DNA of 10,338 nucleotides from Kangiella sp. (GTDB lineage Bacteria; Pseudomonadota; Gammaproteobacteria; Enterobacterales; Kangiellaceae): contig JAPHRL010000314.1 in NCBI GenBank assembly GCA_026195755.1, positions 1 to 10,338 of the forward strand, given 5' to 3'. Made by a program: the position numbers and the translations under genes. Numbering within the stretch: the stretch's first letter is position 1; each line of letters starts with the position of its first letter. Below are positions 1-5,070 of this stretch, in pieces. The notes below the pieces were generated by a model, which made no database searches, had not been told where the DNA came from, and saw only the letters and a program-made list of their open reading frames with translations.

Positions 1-80
1 GTGATTATTCTGGATTTTGTGGATGGGGTTTCTACTACGAAGATAATAGAAAAGGCGCGGGGGTAGTTTACTGTTCGTAG
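1..80 (+). other. Possible 3' tail of a gene entering from the left edge
   Basis: Two plus-strand frames are open from the window edge. One ends at TAG 64-66 and reads ...LDFVDGVSTTKIIEKARG. The other ends at TAG 78-80 and reads ...GFCGWGFYYEDNRKGAGVVYCS. Either could be the C-terminus of a truncated gene. I recognise neither, and 22-25 codons without a stop is easily reached by chance. The hairpin-rich sequence that follows suggests that coding ends here. The evidence is too thin to choose a frame. Confidence 0.2.
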
Positions 81-176
81 CCTGTGACTTTAGGAATCCC
101 TTTAGGGAATTAGCCTAGGCGTAATCGAGGTATCTTTAACAGAACCTCGAAATCACCATAGTTCCTTCGAGGCTAC
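77..176 (+). repeat. Cluster of nested and competing inverted repeats (structured leader or repeat element)
   Basis: Several inverted repeats fall within 100 bases. GTAGCCT (77-83) is the exact reverse complement of AGGCTAC (170-176) and could close the whole segment. Inside it are TCCC-TTTA-GGGA (97-108), the palindrome GCCTAGGC (113-120) with ATTA/TAAT flanks, and TCGAGGT (125-131) pairing with ACCTCGA (144-150). CCTCGAA (145-151) can instead pair with TTCGAGG (166-172), so two of the stems exclude each other. The segment ends about 30 bases before the start codon of the secreted-protein gene. It could be a leader RNA, a terminator for whatever lies to the left, or a degenerate repeat. I recognise no known riboswitch class, tRNA or integron attC site in it. 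Confidence 0.45.
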
Positions 177-204
177 ACTTGCTTGCAGGTGCTGTTATCT
201 CAAA

Positions 205-816
205 ATGAGACACGTCATGAAATCAGTTTTAAGTTTGTTGCTATATTGTGCAGTTGGGGCGCTTTCTTCAGCTGAAGCAGAGCATAATAAATTTCAATTT
301 GGCGAACTTTCTATCCAAGTTCCAGAAACTGACGCCATAGACTGGTGCCCAGCTGACATAGAGGAACCCTATATAAATGACAAACTCAGCTGCATAAAAT
401 TTACAGTTGATGGTTTATCATTTTTTGGCGGTTCACTACGTGAGAATGGTGATATCAAGAGTGGTTTATTTACTGATTCAATAGCTGCCAAACACCTTCT
501 TGATGCAAGAATTATTCAGCACTTCAAAATTAAGAATAAAGATTACATTTTATCTCATGAAGAAGGTATTCACGTTGTAAGAACCATTCTGTATGAATTA
601 AAAGTAAAAGATAACTCCACCAGATTAACCAAATTGGCAAGTTACCAGAAACCTTTCTACAACATATATCATGTAGTCAATGGAGTGATTTTTTCAGGGT
701 ATGATTTCGATACCTTAAGTCCTTGGGCAATATATTTCGATGGTGCCGACTCTCACAAGTTGGAGTTTTTGGGAAAGCCTGATGAGGTAATTTTCAAAGA
801 GGATATGCAAAATTAG
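205..816 (+). CDS. Secreted protein of unknown function
   Basis: The 203-residue product is not a family I recognise. Its N-terminus is a plausible Sec signal peptide: Lys at residue 6, a hydrophobic stretch at about 8-20, then Ser-Ser-Ala-Glu-Ala, with cleavage probable around residues 22-25. The Cys in the hydrophobic core is preceded by Tyr and does not form a lipobox. The mature part has two cysteines (C48 and C63) that could form a disulfide, and is otherwise a mixed, aromatic-rich sequence without transmembrane helices. An exported soluble protein is therefore likely. The start is uncertain. ATG 205 has AGGTG 13 bases upstream, which is far, while ATG 217 would give a cleaner signal peptide but has no clear ribosome site. 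The gene is AT-rich (39 of 120 bases in 541-660 are G or C), lower than the cco and hemN genes. It is also the only gene on the plus strand, which fits an accessory or transferred gene. Confidence 0.7.
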   Translation: MRHVMKSVLSLLLYCAVGALSSAEAEHNKFQFGELSIQVPETDAIDWCPADIEEPYINDKLSCIKFTVDGLSFFGGSLRENGDIKSGLFTDSIAAKHLLDARIIQHFKIKNKDYILSHEEGIHVVRTILYELKVKDNSTRLTKLASYQKPFYNIYHVVNGVIFSGYDFDTLSPWAIYFDGADSHKLEFLGKPDEVIFKEDMQN

Positions 817-844
817 TGTCTCCTGCTCTTTTTAAAGGCACTGG

Positions 845-867
845 ATTGTCGGGTCAAGTCCGACAAT
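845..867. repeat. Hairpin repeat with GTCAAGT loop, possible terminator of the secreted-protein gene
   Basis: ATTGTCGG (845-852) and CCGACAAT (860-867) form a perfect 8-bp stem around the loop GTCAAGT. The element is flanked by CTGG on the left and GACG on the right. In form (GTCAAG loop, GGAT...ATGACG borders) it resembles short hairpin repeats I recall from intergenic regions of many proteobacteria, so it is probably one of a dispersed family. It lies 29 bases after the stop codon of the secreted-protein gene and could end that transcript, although no T-run follows. A small palindrome, ACGAGCTCGT, adjoins it at 869-878. Confidence 0.6.
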
Positions 868-933
868 GACGAGCTCGTGGGGATTGGTGGGCGAAGGCAG
901 TGTGAGGTGTATCATTACATCACAGCCTGAACT

Positions 934-948
934 TTGTCGTACGGACAA
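934..948. repeat. Small inverted repeat TTGTC-GTACG-GACAA
   Basis: Five-base arms TTGTC (934-938) and GACAA (944-948) surround GTACG. The element sits between the hairpin repeat at 845 and the palindromic repeat at 954 in a 186-base non-coding stretch. On its own it is weak. It is listed because it adds to the density of inverted repeats there. Confidence 0.35.
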
Positions 949-953
949 GAGCC

Positions 954-985
954 TACCCCATGGGGTACTCATGAGTTGCCCCTAC
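954..985. repeat. Palindromic intergenic repeat, copy A (degenerate left arm)
   Basis: This has two parts: the 14-base palindrome TACCCCATGGGGTA (954-967), overlapping an imperfect palindrome whose centre is CTCATGAG (968-975) and whose right arm is TTGCCCCTAC (976-985). From 968 to 986 it matches the repeat at 1896-1923 at all but one position (C for T). Its left arm is altered, with GGGGTA in place of the expected GGGGCAA. It lies 17 bases beyond the stop codon of the methyltransferase gene and could act as that gene's transcription end. Confidence 0.65.
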
Positions 986-1002
986 ACAGTCCCTGCAAAC
1001 AT

Positions 1003-1764
1003 TTAACTCTCTGGCTTTCGGCACACAGTGAGTTTGATTGGCCACTTTATTTTTTTCATGTGGTTGGTGTCACACCAGGCGAAGATGAGTTTTTGCGATA
1101 ACTGACTAATCGGATTGCGTTGTTCCTGTTGAATATAATTTTGTGTTGCAGACCAACTGTTGAGATAACCTATAACCTGATCGAATGACCAGGTCTTTTC
1201 AACGTTAAAGTCTGGTGTAGGTACGGTTGCAAATGGGAATTGATAATCTGAAAAATGATTTTCCAAATCCTTGCGTTGGATTGGCCAATAATTACCTAAA
1301 ATCTGATCATATAAATGCCGAACAACTGCGTCCACTTCCAGGTTAATTTCTAACAGCTGATAATTCCAAACTGCTAACACTCCGCCAGGGCGTAAAATTC
1401 TTTTCGCCTCAGCAAAAAATTTATCGATATCAAACCAGTGCAGCGCCTGCGCAACGGTTATGATATCCATACTTTCATCGGGAAATTTACACTGCTCGGC
1501 ACTACCGACAAAATACTTAATGTTCTTACGTTGATGTGCATTTTCGAGCTGTCGAGTGCTAGTGTCGGAAGCATAAACTTTAGTGTAGTGTTGGGCTAAA
1601 CCGATTGCAGCCTGTCCGTTGCCTGTCGCTACATCCCACGCATTCTCATGGTTATCGCTTAACATGGCGAGATAGTGGAACAGCTGATCCGGGTAGTCCG
1701 GACGATAGCGCCGATAATTTTCGGCATTTGAAGAGAAATTATATCCTTTATATACAGAATCCAT
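1003..1764 (-). CDS. Class I SAM-dependent methyltransferase
   Basis: The product is 253 residues if translation starts at ATG 1764. It belongs to the methyltransferase type 11 class of Rossmann-fold enzymes, which transfer the methyl group of S-adenosylmethionine to small molecules; the substrate cannot be told from sequence. Visible features are the N-terminal FSSNAENYRRYRPDYP block at about 9-24, the SAM-binding glycine motif DVATGNGQ at about 44-51, the acidic end of strand 2 in ASDTS, the conserved AQALHWFD at about 95-102, and a RILRPGGVLAVWNY block after it. The C-terminal YLNSWSA and WPIKL segments are typical of a common bacterial subgroup distantly like yeast trans-aconitate methyltransferase. 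A GTG at 1776 would add four residues, but it falls inside the ribosome site AAGGAG, so ATG 1764 is preferred. The protein is soluble and cytoplasmic. The gene stands alone between two copies of a palindromic repeat, with its own promoter. Confidence 0.9.
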   Translation of the reverse strand: MDSVYKGYNFSSNAENYRRYRPDYPDQLFHYLAMLSDNHENAWDVATGNGQAAIGLAQHYTKVYASDTSTRQLENAHQRKNIKYFVGSAEQCKFPDESMDIITVAQALHWFDIDKFFAEAKRILRPGGVLAVWNYQLLEINLEVDAVVRHLYDQILGNYWPIQRKDLENHFSDYQFPFATVPTPDFNVEKTWSFDQVIGYLNSWSATQNYIQQEQRNPISQLSQKLIFAWCDTNHMKKIKWPIKLTVCRKPES

Positions 1765-1775
1765 CGTATACCCCA

Positions 1776-1781
1776 CTCCTT
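1776..1781 (-). promoter_or_regulatory. Ribosome binding site of the methyltransferase gene
   Basis: On the minus strand AAGGAG ends 11 bases before ATG 1764. The alternative start GTG 1774-1776 overlaps it and so could not use it. This decides the start. Confidence 0.65.
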
Positions 1782-1834
1782 TTCCTCTGGAAGCGTCGAT
1801 TTAGCATGATTCGGTTGCAGAGTCGACAAGGCTT

Positions 1835-1863
1835 AGAATACCGTGGAATGTGACGAATTTCAA
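1835..1863 (-). promoter_or_regulatory. Sigma70-type promoter of the methyltransferase gene
   Basis: On the minus strand, -35 TTGAAA (1863-1858, five of six consensus bases) is followed after exactly 17 bases by -10 TATTCT (1840-1835, four of six). The predicted transcript start is near 1828, giving a leader of about 64 bases with the AAGGAG ribosome site in it. The palindromic repeat at 1896-1923 lies about 33 bases upstream of the -35 box, so it is probably not part of the core promoter. Confidence 0.6.
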
Positions 1864-1895
1864 AAAGTATTACTGTGGGGAGTTTGCGCTTATTA

Positions 1896-1923
1896 GTAGG
1901 GACAACTCATGAGTTGTCCCTAC
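1896..1923. repeat. Perfect 28-base palindromic intergenic repeat, copy B
   Basis: The left arm GTAGGGACAACTCA and the right arm TGAGTTGTCCCTAC are exact reverse complements with no spacer. The symmetry stops cleanly at both ends (A at 1895 and A at 1924 do not pair). The right arm and centre recur in copy A at 968-986. It lies between the end of the Yip1-family gene and the methyltransferase promoter. It could form a cruciform or an RNA hairpin, bind a dimeric protein, or be a short non-autonomous repeat of a dispersed family. Confidence 0.8.
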
Positions 1924-1941
1924 AGGTGTAGATTTTAGAAA

Positions 1942-1975
1942 CTGGTGTTACCAGAGGGCCAGTTGTGGCCCTTGG
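1942..1975 (-). terminator. Probable terminator hairpins after the Yip1-family gene
   Basis: Just downstream of the stop codon on the minus strand, AGGGCC/GGCCCT (1955-1960 and 1967-1972) form a GC-rich stem with a six-base loop, extendable to about nine pairs with one bulge (1951-1975). An overlapping second stem, CTGGT-AAC-ACCAG (1954-1942), is followed by TTTCT. The two stems share bases and cannot form together. The second has the more terminator-like tail, although the T-run is short. Confidence 0.45.
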
Positions 1976-1982
1976 ATAGGGA

Positions 1983-2579
1983 TTAACGGGTGAATACCGG
2001 GCCCATACCATTCGCCCAGAAAATTACGCTGATGGCGAGCACAGCAACCACTAAAACCAGCGCTACCGTAAGGATCGAGTTAGTGAACAACATACCTCGA
2101 TCTTTATCAATGTTCATCATGACCGGTGTTCCTGCAAACAATATTCGAAGCGCTAAAGCCACTGCCAATAGGGTCAATAAAGTATTCAACCACAACAACG
2201 GATAAGCGCTACTAATACTGATTAAGAATAAAGGCATGCAGGAATAGGCTATCAAGGTAAAACTATCATCAATAGTGGCTTTGGAGTCGTAGGTTTGGGC
2301 CATCCAGTGCACTAAGCGGGCGAAAATATAGAGTCCGACTAAAATGGCTATATAGGCGGCAACAGAAATCACAAAGGCACTTTGCCAAGTCAGCTTTACT
2401 GGCTCTTCATATCCAATTCGCCAGCCGCTATAAACCGCTCCAATAAATGCAAATGCCGGTGGCAATAATGCCATCCAGATAAGCATTCTTAGATAGACCT
2501 GCTTAACGGTAAACTTTTCTTCTTTCAGTTGCTCCCAAGTTTTTACTGGATTGTAAAGCACGTTAAAACGATTTTTCAT
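1983..2579 (-). CDS. Yip1-family integral membrane protein
   Basis: The product is 198 residues with five predicted membrane helices at about 32-52, 66-88, 107-123, 127-147 and 168-188. It fits the bacterial branch of the Yip1 domain family: an N-terminal cytoplasmic segment with PVKTW at 11-15, the YSCMPLFLI segment in helix 3, and the conserved loop RILFAGTPVMMNIDKDRG before the last helix. The function of the bacterial members is not established. An inner-membrane location is clear. The start ATG 2579 is supported by an AAAGGGG ribosome site about 8 bases upstream on the minus strand. It follows fnr after 52 bases without an evident terminator between them, so the two may share a transcript. 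A TATAAA (minus strand, inside the gap) lacks a good -35 partner. Likely terminator hairpins follow the gene. Confidence 0.8.
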   Translation of the reverse strand: MKNRFNVLYNPVKTWEQLKEEKFTVKQVYLRMLIWMALLPPAFAFIGAVYSGWRIGYEEPVKLTWQSAFVISVAAYIAILVGLYIFARLVHWMAQTYDSKATIDDSFTLIAYSCMPLFLISISSAYPLLWLNTLLTLLAVALALRILFAGTPVMMNIDKDRGMLFTNSILTVALVLVVAVLAISVIFWANGMGPVFTR

Positions 2580-2631
2580 TGCCCTGCCCCTTTAATTGTC
2601 CTTTCCGGTTTATTGAGAATTTATAGCCGTG

Positions 2632-3345
2632 TTAGTGATGACACTTCCCTCCGGCGAGGACACTTAATTTACTTAAATCGGTTATAGTCACTTCTTTATC
2701 TTTTATGGCAATCAAGCCGTTCTGTTGTAGTTTTGTGAAGAGACGGCTAACAGTTTCGACTGCTAAACCCAAATAATTAGCAATGTCACCTCGCGTCATG
2801 ACCAAGTTGAAACAAGTGCGCGATAATCCACGTTTGCCGAAACGGCTGGAAAGGTTAAGCAAGAAAGCAGCCAAACGCTCATCGGCGCTTTTCTTGTTCA
2901 GTAACAGCATCAACTCTTGGTCATCGTGAATCTCTCGACTCATGACGCGAACCAGCTGCTGTCTCAAACCAGGAATTTCTCCCGACAACATTTCGAGCTT
3001 AGGATAAGGAATGGTGCAAACCATTGAGGTTTCCAGTGCTTTTGCCATGCTTGGATGCTTGCCGGAACTAATAGCATCAAGACCAATAATTTCACCCGCA
3101 AGGTGAAAACCCGTGATCTGTTCTTCGCCACTTTCGGAAATAGTATAAGATTTGATGCAGCCCGAACGAACCGCATAAATAGCATGGAATTCTTCACCGG
3201 AACGAAAAAGCATCTCATTCTTAGTGAGCGGCTTCTTACGCTGAATGATGCTGTCCAGATGTTCAACTTCTGACTCGGCCAGCATCACCGGCAAACATAA
3301 CTGGTTGATACTACAACTTTGACACTTAATTGATGGCAATGCCAT
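2632..3345 (-). CDS. fnr: Fnr/Anr oxygen-sensing transcription regulator
   Basis: A Crp/Fnr-family dimeric activator that senses oxygen through a labile 4Fe-4S cluster and controls genes for low-oxygen metabolism. From ATG 3345 the product has 237 residues. The cluster ligands are all visible: C8, C11 and C17 in CQSCSINQLC, and C110 in ETSMVC. The spacing (93 residues between the third and fourth) matches E. coli FNR. The effector domain includes EEQITGFHLAGEIIG, and the dimer helix lies around residues 125-150. The helix-turn-helix has VETVSR with E197, S200 and R201, the residues that read TTGAT half-sites in E. coli FNR. Sequence features fall between enterobacterial Fnr and pseudomonad Anr. 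A GTG at 3354 would add three residues, but AAGGTG is only one base from it, against ten from ATG 3345. It follows hemN after about 70 bases and precedes the Yip1-family gene. Confidence 0.95.
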   Translation of the reverse strand: MALPSIKCQSCSINQLCLPVMLAESEVEHLDSIIQRKKPLTKNEMLFRSGEEFHAIYAVRSGCIKSYTISESGEEQITGFHLAGEIIGLDAISSGKHPSMAKALETSMVCTIPYPKLEMLSGEIPGLRQQLVRVMSREIHDDQELMLLLNKKSADERLAAFLLNLSSRFGKRGLSRTCFNLVMTRGDIANYLGLAVETVSRLFTKLQQNGLIAIKDKEVTITDLSKLSVLAGGKCHH

Positions 3346-3355
3346 AAGATTCACA

Positions 3356-3361
3356 CACCTT
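3356..3361 (-). promoter_or_regulatory. Ribosome binding site of fnr
   Basis: On the minus strand AAGGTG ends 10 bases before ATG 3345 and only one base before the alternative GTG 3354. The spacing favours the ATG. Confidence 0.5.
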
Positions 3362-3379
3362 AAATATTTTCCCCAGTGT

Positions 3380-3407
3380 ATTACATTCTGCCCATTTTTT
3401 AAATCAA
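3380..3407 (-). promoter_or_regulatory. Possible fnr promoter with a single FNR-like half-site
   Basis: In the gap between hemN and fnr, the minus strand has TTGATT (3407-3402) as a -35 and TGTAAT (3385-3380, five of six bases) as a -10, separated by 16 bases. The -35 contains a TTGAT half-site, but the facing half reads AAAAT rather than ATCAA, so regulated binding is doubtful. A constitutive start for fnr, separate from hemN read-through, is plausible. Confidence 0.35.
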
Positions 3408-3418
3408 TTTAGGTGCAA

Positions 3419-4795
3419 TCAGATTGCCTTAGAAAAGCTCTGAATGAGGTTAACTTCCTTAAAATAGGCGTCAAAAACCATGCAAATGTTGCGAATAAGC
3501 AAACGACCGGCATCATTAACCTGAATGCTATCCTCGTTCACATTGAGCAGTCCGTCTTCTTCAAAGCGCACTAGCGATTCCAGCTCTTCAGCAAAGTACT
3601 CTTTGAAGTTGATATTAAAGGCTTTTTCGATCTGGCTAAAGTCCAGTTTAAAATGGCAAATCAGTTGCATAATAACTTCACGGCGCAGCACATCATCATC
3701 CGTCAGGTAACAACCGCGCCACACCGGCAACTCACCAGCTTCAACTTTCTCGTAATACTCATCAAGGCCGCGCATGCTTTGACTATAGCTATTGCCAACC
3801 TGACCGATGGAAGACACGCCTAAACCGACTAAATCACATTCTGCATGAGTGGTATAGCCTTGGAAATTACGGTGCAAATCGCCTTCTTCTTGAGCCTGAG
3901 TCAATTCGTCATGTGGCAATGCAAAGTGATCCATACCGATATACACATAACCTGCTTCGGTTAGCTTTTTAATGCAGGACTCAAGGATGCGCAATTTTTC
4001 TGAAGCAGATGGCAAGTCATAAGAATTGATTCTGCGTTGTGGCTTAAAACGATGTGGCAAATGCGCATAGTTAAAGACTGACAAACGGTCAGGAGCCATG
4101 GTTATTATTTTATCGATCGTTTCATTAAAGCTCTCAACTGTCTGATGAGGCAAACCATAAATCAAATCGATATTGATCGAATTAAAGCCATGACGGCGTG
4201 CCTGTAATAATAAATGGCGAGTGTCTTCTTCTGGCTGAATACGGTTCACGGCTTTTTGCACTTCCGGATTGAAATCCTGAACACCCATGCTTAAACGATT
4301 GAAACCAGCATGAGCCAAACTAGCCATAGTTTTGTTGTCCACACTGCGTGGGTCAATCTCAATAGAGAATTCGCCATTGTCATCGTCAAACTCAAACAGC
4401 TCTCTTAATTTACTGACCAAGCCTTCAATCTGCTCATTCGACAGGAAGGTTGGTGTGCCACCGCCCCAATGGATCTGAGTCACTTTACGACCTTTAACAT
4501 AAGGCGCAATCATTTCAGCTTCTTTAACCAGAGCTTTCAGATAGCGATCCGCTTTTGATTTATCCTTAGTAATCACTTTATTACAGGCGCAGTAGTAACA
4601 GATATTTTCACAAAACGGAATGTGCAAATAGAGCGACAATGGCTTGCCAACATTGGATGTTTTTAATGTCTCTTTAAAATCCTCAACGCCAAAATCATCG
4701 CTAAATTGCAATGCGGTTGGATAGGACGTGTAACGAGGGCCTGCGATGTTGTACTTTTCAACAAGTTCGCGGTTCCAGATTGACGATTTAGGCAT
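3419..4795 (-). CDS. hemN: Oxygen-independent coproporphyrinogen III oxidase (radical SAM)
   Basis: Converts coproporphyrinogen III to protoporphyrinogen IX without oxygen, using two SAM-derived radicals; it is the anaerobic step of heme synthesis in the cytoplasm. From ATG 4795 the product has 458 residues, against 457 in E. coli. The 4Fe-4S motif CENICYYCAC places cysteines at 62, 66, 69 and 71, identical in number to E. coli HemN. Other HemN hallmarks are SLYLHIPF before the motif, GGGTPTFL for SAM binding, IEIDPRS, FNRLSMGVQDF, INIDLIYGLPHQT, the YIGMDHFALP block and FQGYTT, which separates true HemN from HemW-like relatives. The C-terminal RLLIRNICMVFD is also typical. GTG 4804 would add three residues but overlaps the ribosome site, so ATG 4795 is chosen. 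A perfect FNR operator lies upstream, and fnr follows in the same direction. Confidence 0.96.
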   Translation of the reverse strand: MPKSSIWNRELVEKYNIAGPRYTSYPTALQFSDDFGVEDFKETLKTSNVGKPLSLYLHIPFCENICYYCACNKVITKDKSKADRYLKALVKEAEMIAPYVKGRKVTQIHWGGGTPTFLSNEQIEGLVSKLRELFEFDDDNGEFSIEIDPRSVDNKTMASLAHAGFNRLSMGVQDFNPEVQKAVNRIQPEEDTRHLLLQARRHGFNSINIDLIYGLPHQTVESFNETIDKIITMAPDRLSVFNYAHLPHRFKPQRRINSYDLPSASEKLRILESCIKKLTEAGYVYIGMDHFALPHDELTQAQEEGDLHRNFQGYTTHAECDLVGLGVSSIGQVGNSYSQSMRGLDEYYEKVEAGELPVWRGCYLTDDDVLRREVIMQLICHFKLDFSQIEKAFNINFKEYFAEELESLVRFEEDGLLNVNEDSIQVNDAGRLLIRNICMVFDAYFKEVNLIQSFSKAI

Positions 4796-4801
4796 GGCCT
4801 G

Positions 4802-4807
4802 CACCTG
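4802..4807 (-). promoter_or_regulatory. Ribosome binding site of hemN
   Basis: CAGGTG on the minus strand, with AGG eight bases before ATG 4795. The in-frame GTG 4804-4802 lies inside this element, which rules it out as the likely start. Confidence 0.65.
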
Positions 4808-4827
4808 TTTTGCTTTACGATGGATAC

Positions 4828-4869
4828 AGGATAGGCAATTTAATAAGCAAGAGGATTGATCTAGATCAA
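4828..4869 (-). promoter_or_regulatory. Class II FNR-dependent promoter of hemN
   Basis: TTGATCTAGATCAA (4856-4869) is a perfect FNR/ANR operator: TTGAT and ATCAA separated by four bases. On the minus strand TATCCT (4833-4828) matches four of six -10 bases. If it occupies -12 to -7, the transcript starts at 4821 and the operator centre (4862.5) falls exactly at -41.5, the position of class II FNR-activated promoters, where the bound regulator replaces the -35 contact. The leader would then be 26 bases and contain the hemN ribosome site. A second possible -10, TATCCA (4826-4821), would put the operator at -48.5, a poorer fit. The rest of the gap up to 5070 is AT-rich; I see no gene, convincing terminator or second operator in it. 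Confidence 0.85.
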
Positions 4870-5070
4870 CCGGATTTGAGTCAGCTTATTTATTTGTAAT
4901 TCAATTGGTTATAAAGATGTATTTTTTATGCTTTTTCTAATGCTTGGGGCTGCTTCGGGTTACTTTTTATGTCCTGAAGGGATAACTTGAAAGACTCTTA
5001 TTGGGCGTTTTTTCCTCAGGATCGATCTGCTATTGATAAATGTCAGTCTTTTAAAGCCACTTTTCCGAAG

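Noticed and set aside
136..162. Plus-strand promoter for the secreted-protein gene (TTAACA, 15 bases, CATAGT)
   Set aside because: The spacer is short, the -10 is weak, and the bases overlap the inverted repeats. It is not good enough to list as a feature.
77..176. tRNA-like or integron attC reading of the 7-bp closing stem and inner hairpins
   Set aside because: There is no T-arm consensus or anticodon arm in place, and no RYYYAAC/GTTRRRY core sites at the ends.
1605..1853. Plus-strand open frame of 82 residues antisense to the methyltransferase
   Set aside because: It overlaps a gene with clear family motifs, and its own product has a non-protein-like composition. It is a shadow frame.
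2964..3266. 100-residue minus-strand frame inside fnr
   Set aside because: It is an alternative frame of the well-conserved fnr gene, with no independent evidence.
3394..3407. Full FNR box in the fnr promoter
   Set aside because: Only the TTGAT half is present; the other half reads AAAAT instead of ATCAA. It is better explained as part of a -35 box.
4856..4907. Divergent plus-strand promoter from the same FNR operator
   Set aside because: A TGTAAT at 4895-4900 would put the operator at about -44.5, and no plus-strand gene follows. The minus-strand geometry is exact and leads to hemN.
5009..5014. Terminator signalled by the T-run in the hemN to TauE-like gap
   Set aside because: The T-run is on the plus strand with no stable hairpin before it, and no plus-strand gene needs it. 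On the minus strand it is an A-run.
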